Position numbers and translations under genes: made by a program
The notes under the pieces: generated by a model
Told to the model about the DNA's origin: nothing
The model's input: only the letters and a program-made list of their open reading frames with translations
The model's database searches: none
DNA from: Lachnoanaerobaculum sp. ICM7
Lineage (GTDB): Bacteria > Bacillota > Clostridia > Lachnospirales > Lachnospiraceae
Length of the DNA: 41,105 nucleotides
Reading direction: 5' to 3'
NCBI RefSeq assembly: GCF_000287675.1
Contig: NZ_ALJL01000032.1
Span: forward strand, 1-41,105
Shown here: positions 15,515 to 24,573 of the stretch, piece by piece
Numbering within the stretch: position 1 is the first letter of the stretch
How the letters are laid out: each line of letters starts with the position of its first letter

Positions 15515-16840
15515 ATGAGAAAAGTGTTGGCAGCTGCATTATCGGTAGCAATGGGAATGTCACTGGTAGCTTGTGGTGGTGGATCATCTAAGCCTGCAGA
15601 GGAGACTACAAAGTCTGCAGAATCCGTTGCAGATAATGCAAAGAGTGGTGATGCAAATCTAAGTGCAGACATTGAGTATTGGTCAAGTTGGAGTGAAACT
15701 GAAGCTCAAGCAGATGCATTAAGGGAAGCAGCAGATGAATTTATGAAGGCTAATCCGGGTGTCAAAATTAATTTTACATTTAACGGTCGTGATAACAGAA
15801 ACCTGGTTGGCTCAGCAGTATCGGCAGGAACAAAGGTTACAATGATGGATGCTAATGCTGATAATATTAAGTCTATGTGGTCTGAAATGACAATGGATCT
15901 TACACCATATTTTGAAGAGTCATACGAATCAACCGGTGGAGAGAAGTATGTTGATAGAATTATGCCGAGTATGTCAGGATTGTCCGCAAAACTGTTTGAT
16001 GGAAAGTATTCATATTTTCCTTACGCACCGCAGGCATTTATGATTTTCTGCAATAAAAACATATTTGATGATTGCGGGATAACAAAATATCCTGAAACCT
16101 GGACAGAATTTATGGATGCTTGTGAAAAAATCAAAGCAAAAGGATATACTCCGGTTACTACAGACAGCAATTATGCTACAAGCTGGGTTGGATATTATAT
16201 GAGCCGCTTAATGGGTAATGATGAGGTCGCAAAATTGAGCAATGATCCGTCAGCATGGAGTAATCCGAAGGTGTTAGAGGCGGCTAAAGCTATTGAGGAT
16301 ATGGCAAAGAAGGGATACTTTGATCCGGTTATAGAAACCAATACATATCCGAATGCACAGCAAAGTATGGTTATAAATGAAAAAATAGCAATGTACATCA
16401 ATGGAACATGGCTTCCTAACGAAGTAAAAGACTCAACACCGGATGATTTCAAATGGGGATCTTTCGCATTCCCAACTGTAGAAGGCGGAGTTGATGATCA
16501 GACATCAGGATGCTACAGCAGCTATGGTATTGCAATCAATAAGGATGCAACAGAGGAAGAAGCTAAGGCGGCAGCAGCTTTTGGAGTTTATGTAACTACA
16601 GCGTTTGACCAGAAATTTTCAGATATGGCAAATGCTATTCCGGTTGGTGTTGACGGTGTATGGCCGGATAGTTTAAAAGATGCACAACAAGTTATATCAA
16701 AATATACAAACAGATATCCGTCACAGACAGCGATTATCTTAAATAGTAACAGTAAGCAGATTATTGCGGATGCTTGTTTAAAGCTGATGGGTGGAAGCAT
16801 TACAGCAGAAGAATTTGTTGATATGGCATCCAAGTTCTAG
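15515..16840 (+). CDS. ABC sugar-type solute-binding lipoprotein 1
   Basis: Captures the substrate outside the membrane and hands it to the permease pair that follows. Encodes 441 residues with a lipoprotein signal peptide: basic start, hydrophobic core, L-V-A-C lipobox with the lipid cysteine at 20, then a Ser/Glu-rich linker to about 50. The mature part follows the family 1 (MalE/UgpB/MsmE) plan: I-E-Y-W-S-S-W-S-E-T at the first strand and N-P-G-V-K-I-N-F-T-F-N-G-R-D. A central P-Y-A-P-Q-A-F-M-I-F-C-N-K segment and I-A-M-Y-I-N-G-T-W-L-P follow. It resembles the second lipoprotein at 26472 along its whole length. The ligand is unknown. Confidence 0.92.
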   Translation: MRKVLAAALSVAMGMSLVACGGGSSKPAEETTKSAESVADNAKSGDANLSADIEYWSSWSETEAQADALREAADEFMKANPGVKINFTFNGRDNRNLVGSAVSAGTKVTMMDANADNIKSMWSEMTMDLTPYFEESYESTGGEKYVDRIMPSMSGLSAKLFDGKYSYFPYAPQAFMIFCNKNIFDDCGITKYPETWTEFMDACEKIKAKGYTPVTTDSNYATSWVGYYMSRLMGNDEVAKLSNDPSAWSNPKVLEAAKAIEDMAKKGYFDPVIETNTYPNAQQSMVINEKIAMYINGTWLPNEVKDSTPDDFKWGSFAFPTVEGGVDDQTSGCYSSYGIAINKDATEEEAKAAAAFGVYVTTAFDQKFSDMANAIPVGVDGVWPDSLKDAQQVISKYTNRYPSQTAIILNSNSKQIIADACLKLMGGSITAEEFVDMASKF

Positions 16841-16867
16841 TATATATCAGTGATAAAATCATTGCTA

Positions 16868-16896
16868 AAATGTAAAGGCATTTTGCCTTTACATTT
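16868..16896 (+). terminator. Hairpin between lipoprotein 1 and its permease
   Basis: AAATGTAAAGGC (16868-16879) and GCCTTTACATTT (16885-16896) form a perfect 12-base stem with a T run at its end. It stands inside the operon, so it probably ends part of the transcripts and keeps the lipoprotein more abundant than the permeases. It may also protect the upstream mRNA. Confidence 0.75.
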
Positions 16897-16914
16897 TTTC
16901 ATAAGGAGGATTTT

Positions 16915-17808
16915 ATGAAGCAGACGAAAAGGTCGATTATTATATTTATGTTACCGGCCGTAGTACTTATGGTAGTTATATTTTTATATCCGACATTAAG
17001 AACTATTACTATGAGCTTGTTTAAGGTAAAGAGTGTTACTACTCCGTTAGTGGACTGGAAATTTGTCGGTTTTGGAAATTTTTTAAAGTTATTTAAAACA
17101 CCTTTATTTGTCAGATCCATGGTAAATATTCTTAAAATATGGATTTACAACGGTATTGCTACAATGGTTTTATCTATGTTGTTTGCACTGGCTTTTACAA
17201 AGGATATCCGATTTAAAAAGTTTTTTAGAACCATAGTTTACCTTCCAAATGTAATTGCAGCGATTGCAGTAGGTTATATGTGGTTACTGTATGTATACAA
17301 TAGCAGATTTGGATTACTTACAACTATGTTTGCAAAACTTGGATTAAAAGCTTTAGCAGATTATCAATGGTTAAATTCAGATCATATGTTTTTCTCGATG
17401 TGTATTGCAAATGTGTTCGGTAATGTAGGGTACTTTATGATGATGTTCATAGCCGGAATTGAAAAGATACCGAAAGATTACTTTGAAGCTGCATCATTAG
17501 AGGGAATCACAGGATTTCAACGCTTTAGACATATTATTTTCCCATTGACAAAAGGTGTTTTAAGAACTGCGATAGTGTTATGGACAACAAGGACTATGGG
17601 ATTCTTTGCCTTATCACAAGTTTTCTCCGGTGTAAATACATATACACCTATGTTATTTACATATCAGACTTTGTTTGGAACTGAAGTAGCATCAGAGTCG
17701 GTAAATGCAGGAATGGCTGCCGCTGCGGCAGTGCTTATGACAGTTATTGTAGTAATTGTGTCAATGATTTTAAATCATACAATTAAAGATGATAACTATG
17801 AGATATAG
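16915..17808 (+). CDS. ABC sugar permease 1a (MalF/UgpA type)
   Basis: Encodes 297 residues with about six membrane helices, the first at 9-29. The cytoplasmic EAA loop that contacts the ATPase is clear: E-A-A-S-L-E-G-I-T-G-F-Q-R-F-R-H-I-I-F-P-L, near residues 193-213. The ATG follows AAGGAGG. It forms the membrane channel together with the next gene. No ATP-binding subunit is encoded in this window, so a shared MsmK/UgpC-type ATPase from elsewhere is required. Confidence 0.92.
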   Translation: MKQTKRSIIIFMLPAVVLMVVIFLYPTLRTITMSLFKVKSVTTPLVDWKFVGFGNFLKLFKTPLFVRSMVNILKIWIYNGIATMVLSMLFALAFTKDIRFKKFFRTIVYLPNVIAAIAVGYMWLLYVYNSRFGLLTTMFAKLGLKALADYQWLNSDHMFFSMCIANVFGNVGYFMMMFIAGIEKIPKDYFEAASLEGITGFQRFRHIIFPLTKGVLRTAIVLWTTRTMGFFALSQVFSGVNTYTPMLFTYQTLFGTEVASESVNAGMAAAAAVLMTVIVVIVSMILNHTIKDDNYEI

Positions 17809-17819
17809 GAGGTGAAGTG

Positions 17820-18680
17820 ATGAAGAAAAATAAAAGAAAGTCCGATTTCAGATGGAGAAAAGAAGTTACTTTATTACCTAGTTATATTATTGGAATCATT
17901 TGGGCCTTTTTTACAATATTTATGATTGGCTGGATTATTGCAGCTTCACTGTCATCAACTAAAGAGGTTTTTACAGGAAATGTATTATCTACCGGGTTAC
18001 ATTTTGAAAATTATACTAAAGCTTTCTTTAGAAATAAAGCATTGATGAATCTTTTAAATTCAGTGATTTATACAGTGCCTTCATGTATTCTTACAATTAT
18101 AGTGAGCGCACCTGCAGCATATTGCCTTACCAGGTTTAAATTTAAATTTAACGGTTTGATTAAAAAGAGTATTATTACAGCTCTTGGAATTCCGGGTATT
18201 ATGATTGTTATGCCGCTGTTTTCAATTGTCAGTACATTAAAATTGAGTGGAACACATTTGACTTTGATCTTTATATATACGGCAACTTCAGTACCATACA
18301 CAACTTTCTTTCTAATGGCATTTTTTCAAGGAATATCTGATGTTTATGAAGAGGCTGCGGCAATAGACGGATGTGGTCCGATACAATGCTTTTGGAGAAT
18401 TATGTTTCCATTGGCACAACCTGCGATTATGACAGTAACAATTTTTAACTTTATAAGCAGATGGAATGAATATTTTATGGCATTGATTTTTGCCAATAAA
18501 TCTGAACTTCGCCCTGTAGGTGTAGGTCTTTATCAGACTGTACAATCAATGATGCAATCGGGTGATTGGGCCGGAATGTTTGCATCTGTAGTAATTGTAT
18601 TTATGCCAACTGTAATTATATACCTTTTCCTTTCCGATAAAATTGTGGCAGGAGTAACATCAGGTGGTGTCAAGGGTTAA
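17820..18680 (+). CDS. ABC sugar permease 1b (MalG/UgpE type)
   Basis: Encodes 286 residues with about six membrane helices. Its EAA loop reads E-E-A-A-A-I-D-G-C-G-P-I-Q-C-F-W-R-I-M-F-P-L, the form typical of MalG-side subunits, and the end is V-A-G-V-T-S-G-G-V-K-G. I chose the ATG at 17820, seven bases after AGGAGG, over the GTG at 17817, which stands too close. It pairs with the permease at 16915, whose stop is 11 bases upstream. Confidence 0.92.
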   Translation: MKKNKRKSDFRWRKEVTLLPSYIIGIIWAFFTIFMIGWIIAASLSSTKEVFTGNVLSTGLHFENYTKAFFRNKALMNLLNSVIYTVPSCILTIIVSAPAAYCLTRFKFKFNGLIKKSIITALGIPGIMIVMPLFSIVSTLKLSGTHLTLIFIYTATSVPYTTFFLMAFFQGISDVYEEAAAIDGCGPIQCFWRIMFPLAQPAIMTVTIFNFISRWNEYFMALIFANKSELRPVGVGLYQTVQSMMQSGDWAGMFASVVIVFMPTVIIYLFLSDKIVAGVTSGGVKG

Positions 18681-18704
18681 TTTAATAATAATTGAGGTGG
18701 CAAA

Positions 18705-19676
18705 ATGCATTATAGTAATGTAAAATTTGGAATTTTTACTGATTTACATCTGGATATTATGCATGATGGAAGAATACGACTGGATACATTCATAGAACAA
18801 ATGAAGAAAGAAGATGTTGACTTTATCATTCAACTGGGAGATTTTTGTTACCCTGAGGATACAAGTAAATGCCTATGTTCAGAAAAGAATATGCCTATAA
18901 ATCTTAAAAATGCAATGAGAGTACCGGCTGATGTACCGAAAATTGAACTGTTGGAGAAATTTAATAAGTTTTTGAAACCACATTATCATGTACTTGGAAA
19001 TCATGAGTTCGATTTTTGCTCAAAGGAACAGGCGATGAAGCTCTATGGAATGGATAAGAGATATTACTCTTTCATATGTAAAGGTTGGAAATTCTTAGTG
19101 GTTGACGGTAATAATTTTAAAACAAAGACCGGAGAACTTAAAGATTATTATTATGGGGATTATTTTGATTCTGAAGATTTACCATATATTGATTCTGAAC
19201 AAATGGATTGGATTGAAAAAGAACTGTTGGAATCTGATATGCCTATAATAATATTTTCACATCAACCTCTAAATGAAAGCCCTAGGGGTATAAAAAATGC
19301 TGATGAACTTTCAAATTTATTCATAAAGGCCAATAGAAGCGGTAAAAAAGTTAGACTTTGTATAAACGGACATACACATGTAGATAGATTGGAATGTGAT
19401 AAAGGAGTGTATTACTATACTCTAAACAGTATGTCAAATCATTGGATCGGAACAAAGTTTGCAAAACATAGATTTTCAGATGAAATAGAAGAGGCTTTCC
19501 CAAATCTTCAGTATACATTTCCATATAAGAGCCCGTTGTATGCAGTAGTAGAATTAAATAGCAAAGGGGCTTATATTAAAGGGAAATCGGGAGAGTTTAT
19601 AAAGCCAAGTCCGTTGGATATGGGGTGTGATGAGGATTTGAGCGCATCTATAAAAGATAGAGAAATCTTATGGTGA
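18705..19676 (+). CDS. Calcineurin-like metallophosphoesterase
   Basis: Encodes 323 residues without a signal peptide, so it is cytoplasmic. All five family blocks are visible: D13-x-H15 (F-T-D-L-H-L-D), G-D46 (I-I-Q-L-G-D-F), G-N99-H100-E (V-L-G-N-H-E-F-D), S-H-Q-P, and N-G-H-T-H-V-D-R. These bind two metal ions and hydrolyse phosphomonoesters or diesters; the substrate cannot be read from the sequence. The SD GAGGTGG is before the ATG and it is 24 bases after the permease gene. Its place between permeases and GDPD suggests that it acts on the imported compound. Confidence 0.88.
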   Translation: MHYSNVKFGIFTDLHLDIMHDGRIRLDTFIEQMKKEDVDFIIQLGDFCYPEDTSKCLCSEKNMPINLKNAMRVPADVPKIELLEKFNKFLKPHYHVLGNHEFDFCSKEQAMKLYGMDKRYYSFICKGWKFLVVDGNNFKTKTGELKDYYYGDYFDSEDLPYIDSEQMDWIEKELLESDMPIIIFSHQPLNESPRGIKNADELSNLFIKANRSGKKVRLCINGHTHVDRLECDKGVYYYTLNSMSNHWIGTKFAKHRFSDEIEEAFPNLQYTFPYKSPLYAVVELNSKGAYIKGKSGEFIKPSPLDMGCDEDLSASIKDREILW

Positions 19677-19716
19677 TTTATATAAAAATTTTATTATAGG
19701 AAAATAAGGAGATAAA

Positions 19717-20406
19717 ATGGAATTAAAATTCACCGGAATAGGAGCGGCATATTACCCGGTACTGGGAAGTAATTGTGCATTTTTTGAGCATGATAACTGT
19801 CTATACTTAATAGACTGTGGAGAGAGTACTTTTAAAGCTATGTTTTCACGTAATGAAATATATGATTATGATAATATAGTTGTACTGCTTACACACCTTC
19901 ATGCTGATCATATAGGTAGTCTGGGATCTTTTCTTTCTTTTTGTAAAAATGTACTTGATAAAAAAGTATTATTGGCAGCTGAGGAAGATACTATTGTAAA
20001 TATATTGGATCAAAGTGGAGTTCACACTGATAAATATAATTTCACAACAGACTTCAAAGAATGCGAAGCGGACGGATTATCTATTTATGTGAAGAGAGAA
20101 AGCCATGCTACAGATATGTTATGTTGCGGATTTGTTTTTGAATGTAATGGAGAAAAAATATACTACAGTGGTGATACAAGCAATGTTCCGTCAGATATTC
20201 TAAACGCCTTTCTATCAGGAGAAATAAAGACTATGTATCAAGAATGTACATTCCTGGATACAGACAGTACATCACATTATTCTCTTAAGAAATTATGTGA
20301 GATTATTCCGTATGAAGAAAGACAACGTGTTTATTGCATGCATTTAGGAGATGATATTGAAGATGATATTGTTAAAGCAGGATTTCGTGTTCCGAAAATA
20401 GTATAA
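19717..20406 (+). CDS. Metallo-beta-lactamase-fold hydrolase
   Basis: Encodes 229 residues of the MBL superfamily, RNase Z/PhnP-like in outline. The zinc motif is T-H60-L-H62-A-D64-H65-I-G-S. Later ligands are probably E-S-H-A-T-D near 127, Y-S-G-D-T-S-N near 150, and Y-C-M-H-L-G-D near 207. RNase Z itself is longer and has a flexible arm that is missing here, so tRNA processing is unlikely. A cyclic-phosphodiesterase or other phosphodiesterase activity would fit the neighbours but is inference. The SD is AAGGAGA. Confidence 0.85.
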   Translation: MELKFTGIGAAYYPVLGSNCAFFEHDNCLYLIDCGESTFKAMFSRNEIYDYDNIVVLLTHLHADHIGSLGSFLSFCKNVLDKKVLLAAEEDTIVNILDQSGVHTDKYNFTTDFKECEADGLSIYVKRESHATDMLCCGFVFECNGEKIYYSGDTSNVPSDILNAFLSGEIKTMYQECTFLDTDSTSHYSLKKLCEIIPYEERQRVYCMHLGDDIEDDIVKAGFRVPKIV

Positions 20407-20431
20407 ATTGGAATGCCGGAGGTAAGTTAGA

Positions 20432-21262
20432 ATGAAAAATACACTTCATTTATACAATAATGATAATGTACAGGTTGTGGCTCATCGTGGAGCGGCAGGT
20501 TCCAATATTCCCTGTAATACAATACCTGCATTTGATATAGCTCTAAAAGGCGGTGCTTCAATTTTAGAGATGGATCTTTTTAAAAGTACTGATGGTAAAA
20601 TATTTATTTTTCATACAGGTAAAGAACCGTATCAACTTAATAAAAACATTGATCTTACAAAACTGGACAGTGAAGAGATAAAAAAACTTCGACTTATCAA
20701 TGTTGATTTTTATCCTACACAATGGGGAATAAATTCTTTTGATGACGTATTAGAGCATTTTAAAGGTCGTTGTATTTTAAATCTTGATCGTATTGGGGAC
20801 TGTATACCCGATGTCATAAAAGCAGTTGAAAGGCATAACATGAAAGATCAGGTTTTACTTAAACATGCCCCGATTCCAAGTGTTTTAAAGATAATTGAAG
20901 ATGTGGCACATGATTATATGTTTATGCCGATATATATGGAAGAAGATAATGCTTCTGAAATAATTGAAAAAATGAATATAAATTATATCGGTGCTGAACT
21001 TGTGTTTAAAACAGAAGAGTCCCCCGTGATACAACCTGAATATATAGAGAGTATGAAGAAGAGGGGCAAGACTTTATGGGGGAATGCAGTATTATACAAT
21101 TATAAAGTACCTCTTTCAGCCGGGCATACGGATGATGTCTCAATGATTGATGATCCGGATAAAGGATGGGGGTGGTTAGTTGACCATGGCTTTGATATAA
21201 TTCAAACTGATTGGACATATCAATGCTGTAAGTATTTAAAGGATAGAGGAATAAACCATTAA
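20432..21262 (+). CDS. Glycerophosphodiester phosphodiesterase family protein
   Basis: Encodes 276 residues of the GDPD (TIM-barrel) family, cytoplasmic. Family members split glycerophosphodiesters into an alcohol and glycerol 3-phosphate. H18-R19-G (V-A-H-R-G-A-A-G), E46-x-D48 (I-L-E-M-D-L) and H61 are in place. Two usual residues differ: the ENT motif reads CNT, and the Asp after H61 is missing (H-T-G instead of H-D-G). The third metal ligand, usually the Glu in N-I-E-I-K, appears as Asp in L-N-L-D-R. So it may use a relative of the common substrate. GGAGGT precedes the ATG. Confidence 0.85.
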   Translation: MKNTLHLYNNDNVQVVAHRGAAGSNIPCNTIPAFDIALKGGASILEMDLFKSTDGKIFIFHTGKEPYQLNKNIDLTKLDSEEIKKLRLINVDFYPTQWGINSFDDVLEHFKGRCILNLDRIGDCIPDVIKAVERHNMKDQVLLKHAPIPSVLKIIEDVAHDYMFMPIYMEEDNASEIIEKMNINYIGAELVFKTEESPVIQPEYIESMKKRGKTLWGNAVLYNYKVPLSAGHTDDVSMIDDPDKGWGWLVDHGFDIIQTDWTYQCCKYLKDRGINH

Positions 21263-21291
21263 TACTTACAAATCAGATTGGAGTATAGAAA

Positions 21292-23475
21292 ATGGCAACT
21301 ATAAAAGATATAGCCAAGGTGGCAAAAGTATCGCAGGCAACCGTTTCAAATGTTTTAAACGGGAAAGATAATGTAAGCAGTGATAAAATACGTAGAGTAA
21401 TGAAAGCAGTTGAGGATATGGGCTATGTTATAAATGAAAAGGCTCAAAACCTCAGAAAGGGTACTGCAAAGATTTTAGCAGTTGTAGTTCCAAATTTATA
21501 TGATAAAACATACATAGATTTTTTTTCCAGTTTTAAAGATTATGCGGAAAGAAAAGAATATACAGTAGATTTATATATTACAAATGACGATGATGATTAT
21601 GAGAGGAAGCAGATTCAGAAAATTAAATCCAGAATGACGGAGGGAGTAGCTGTTTTTACATCCATATCAGATGGAAGTGAGGCTTACTATGAAGCAGGAT
21701 TTTCAAATGAAGATGTTGTTTTTATATCTAATAAACAGCCATATAATTGTAAGTTTATCGGATATGATAATATAGAGGCCGGAAAAGAGATTGCAAAAAA
21801 AATATTGCAAGGCAATTATGAAAAAGTCGCTCTTTTAACAGGACCTCTTACATATTCAGGGAAAATGGACTTTCGTAATTCATTTTTAGAGAGTATTGTA
21901 AAATCAGATAAGATCTCAGAAGTATATGAGAGAGTTACTACTGAGCAGTGCAAATATCAGAATGTAGTGAGAGTTTTTACTCATATGCAACCTGATGCAG
22001 TCGTTACTGACAGTATATCATTGGCTCAAACGGTAAAAAGTGTATATCAAAACTTCTATAGAAATAAGCCGGTAGATATCGTTTCACTTTCTCCTGTATA
22101 TACTATTCCTGAAAGAGATATTATTAGGTATGAAATAGACTATAGAAAAATGGGTATAGATGCCGCTTCATATCTAATAAACCGTAACTGGGAAAATAGA
22201 AATGAACTGATTATAGAATCAAAAGGGTTTTCAGATTGGCCAAAAATAAATTCAAAAAATGAAGAAAGTATATTGAATATTTTATCTATTGCAAGCCCTA
22301 CTACACGAGCACTTAAGACAGTGGTAAATTTGTATGAATTTAATACCGGAATAAAGATACGAATAACAGAATCAGACTATGAAAGTATGTATAAACTGGT
22401 AAAAAACCGGGGGGCGGAACTTCCATATGATATAGTTCGTATGGATAAAGATTGGTTTCCGGTTTTAGCTAAATCAGTATTTGAGCCACTTACAAATATA
22501 GAATCCAATATCGGTAACAGCTTAGACGGTTTTTTGCCTAATGCACTAAAAAATTATTCTTATCTTGATGGTGATATTTATGCATTACCGGGAACACCAA
22601 GTATTCAATTACTGTTTTATAGAAAAGATTTGTTCGAGGATACAAGATTAAAAAGATTATACTATGAGATGTACAAGAAATCATTAGAGGTTCCAAAGAC
22701 CTTTGAAGAGTATAATCGTATTGCATATTTTTTTACAAATGAATTTAACAATGAATCTCCGATTAAGTATGGTTGCAGCTTTACATCAGGAGAGCCCGGA
22801 ACTGTCGGTGTTGAATTTTTGATGAGATATTTTAGTCATTCAAAAAGATTATTTGATGAAAATGGAAATATTCTTTTAAATACTGAGGCAGCAAGAGATG
22901 CATTAAGAGAAACGAAAGACTCTTGGAATTATTCCTCAAAAATAGAGCACAATTGGTGGACAGATTCAGCTCAGGAGTTTGCGGAAGGTGATACGGCAAT
23001 GGGTATTTATATGATAAATCATGTTAGTGGATTTGTCGGACCTGACTCAAAGATTAGAGGGAAAATAGGGTGGTCTATCGTACCCGGAGATAATCCTATG
23101 CTTGGTGGTAGTGTTCTTGGTATTTCTAAATATTCAAAAAATAAGGATATTGCTTTAGACTTTTTGAAATGGATTAGTCGAGATGATATAGGTACAGCTA
23201 CAGTATTACTTGGCGGTATGTCTGCAAAAAAATCGGCATATGATGACACTGAGGTAAATGATGCTTACCCATGGCTTGATTATGCGAAAAAATGTTTTGA
23301 AAATGTTCAGACCAACTCCTATCCGATAGTAGATGGAGATAATATTGGATTAAAAGAGTTGCAGAATTTATTAGGTGTGGCAGTAAAAAAAGGTATAATG
23401 GAGAATTTAGATATTGATGAAATACTTGAAGCTGCTATGACTGATTATAAAAATTTAAAAAAGAAAAAACTTTGA
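21292..23475 (+). CDS. LacI repressor fused to a cytoplasmic solute-binding domain
   Basis: Encodes 727 residues, about twice a normal LacI protein. Order: a LacI helix-turn-helix and hinge (1-60; ATIKDIAKVAKVSQATVSNV, then GKDNVSS and A-Q-N-L-R-K-G-T), a LacI periplasmic-binding-like sensor (about 61-320), and then a second ligand-binding domain (about 325-727) of the family 1 ABC solute-binding type (Y-A-L-P-G-T-P-S-I-Q-L-L-F-Y-R-K-D-L-F-E-D, G-D-T-A-M-G-I-Y-M, G-K-I-G-W-S-I-V-P-G). There is no signal peptide, so the second domain stays in the cytoplasm as a sensor. I infer that it controls the operator at 15443. The SD (GGAG) is weak. It is the seventh gene of operon 1. Confidence 0.9.
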   Translation: MATIKDIAKVAKVSQATVSNVLNGKDNVSSDKIRRVMKAVEDMGYVINEKAQNLRKGTAKILAVVVPNLYDKTYIDFFSSFKDYAERKEYTVDLYITNDDDDYERKQIQKIKSRMTEGVAVFTSISDGSEAYYEAGFSNEDVVFISNKQPYNCKFIGYDNIEAGKEIAKKILQGNYEKVALLTGPLTYSGKMDFRNSFLESIVKSDKISEVYERVTTEQCKYQNVVRVFTHMQPDAVVTDSISLAQTVKSVYQNFYRNKPVDIVSLSPVYTIPERDIIRYEIDYRKMGIDAASYLINRNWENRNELIIESKGFSDWPKINSKNEESILNILSIASPTTRALKTVVNLYEFNTGIKIRITESDYESMYKLVKNRGAELPYDIVRMDKDWFPVLAKSVFEPLTNIESNIGNSLDGFLPNALKNYSYLDGDIYALPGTPSIQLLFYRKDLFEDTRLKRLYYEMYKKSLEVPKTFEEYNRIAYFFTNEFNNESPIKYGCSFTSGEPGTVGVEFLMRYFSHSKRLFDENGNILLNTEAARDALRETKDSWNYSSKIEHNWWTDSAQEFAEGDTAMGIYMINHVSGFVGPDSKIRGKIGWSIVPGDNPMLGGSVLGISKYSKNKDIALDFLKWISRDDIGTATVLLGGMSAKKSAYDDTEVNDAYPWLDYAKKCFENVQTNSYPIVDGDNIGLKELQNLLGVAVKKGIMENLDIDEILEAAMTDYKNLKKKKL

Positions 23476-23494
23476 CAGATAGAGGAGGCTTTAA

Positions 23495-24556
23495 ATGTCG
23501 GATTTTCCTTATAAATCAAGCAAATATAGATATACAGCAATAAGATTTATTAAAAGTAAAAAAGGTATATTTGGAATACCGAAGATTAATATAAGTGCAG
23601 ATTTTGAATGTGAGATTACAAAAGAAAACGGTTTATACTACGAAACGGACGGGGAAATTGTAATTTATATAAAGCATTTTATCTTAAAAGATGCTTGCTT
23701 GATTTCTATAGACGTAGAGGACAGTGCAGAATATGAAATAAAACATATATTATGTGAAGGCAAATATATAGCATTTGATCACAGTAATAACAAATATATA
23801 TTTCAAATTGAAATTAGTGGACTTCTTGGTCCGACAAGAACATTATATGCACATAGTATTTTAAGAGAAGACGGCATTACTCTTAGAGTTGAAGAGAACG
23901 ATATTGGAAGGTGTGCGGGAAAATATGATAAAGATACATATCCGCAAACTCAAATCGATGCTTCGGTTCACTATACATTTGCGGCAAGAGAAGTCTTAAG
24001 GCATATGGGTATAGGAAAATATTTGCATGACAATCATCTCGGATATATATTGCTTCTTGGATTTGAAACTTGTAATGAGTTACACACTGATTATCCACCG
24101 CATTGGCATTTGATATTCAGATGGCCATATTTTTGTGGCTCACAGGCACCTCATATATACATTGATAAAGAAGGCAAGATGGAGTCAAATGTAACTTATA
24201 TTGACGGAATAAGTGGAGTATGCAGAAAGTATCAGACATTAGAATGGTGCAAGATGGTTGATATGTACGGTGCGGATGTAATTGCTTTTAGACTGGTAGA
24301 AGATGGAGGTATGGAGCTTACTTCTCCAGGTGGAAATACCTATAAAATTGCCCCTTATATTAGGGAAGACGGTGTAAAAGTATATTGTGATGAAAGGTAT
24401 ATTGGTAATATTACTGTAAAAAATGACACTGATAACGGACAGATTAAGTTATTATGGAATAACATCGATTGTATTCAAGATTCTTATAAAGAGATTATCG
24501 AATATGATCAATATACGGGAAACATCAAAAAAGTTGAATGTATCGATAGTATATAA
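23495..24556 (+). CDS. Unrecognised family with HxDYPPHWH motif, paralogue 1
   Basis: Encodes 353 residues with no signal peptide or membrane helix. Residues 20-140 look like a beta sandwich of alternating strands. A helical stretch (A-A-R-E-V-L-R-H-M) follows, then G-Y-I-L-L-L-G-F-E-T, NELHTDYPPHWHL (194-206), and G-S-Q-A-P-H-I-Y. The His/Asp cluster could bind a metal or form an active site. It aligns with the protein at 25303 throughout, and the motif is nearly the same in both. The SD GAGGAGG is before the ATG. I do not know the family. Its place suggests an enzyme or binding protein for the imported substrate. Confidence 0.6.
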   Translation: MSDFPYKSSKYRYTAIRFIKSKKGIFGIPKINISADFECEITKENGLYYETDGEIVIYIKHFILKDACLISIDVEDSAEYEIKHILCEGKYIAFDHSNNKYIFQIEISGLLGPTRTLYAHSILREDGITLRVEENDIGRCAGKYDKDTYPQTQIDASVHYTFAAREVLRHMGIGKYLHDNHLGYILLLGFETCNELHTDYPPHWHLIFRWPYFCGSQAPHIYIDKEGKMESNVTYIDGISGVCRKYQTLEWCKMVDMYGADVIAFRLVEDGGMELTSPGGNTYKIAPYIREDGVKVYCDERYIGNITVKNDTDNGQIKLLWNNIDCIQDSYKEIIEYDQYTGNIKKVECIDSI

Positions 24557-24573
24557 ATATAAGGAGATGATAA

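Noticed and set aside
16588-16833. Minus-strand frame inside lipoprotein gene 1
   Set aside because: A shadow of a well-supported gene, with no ribosome site and no protein-like composition.
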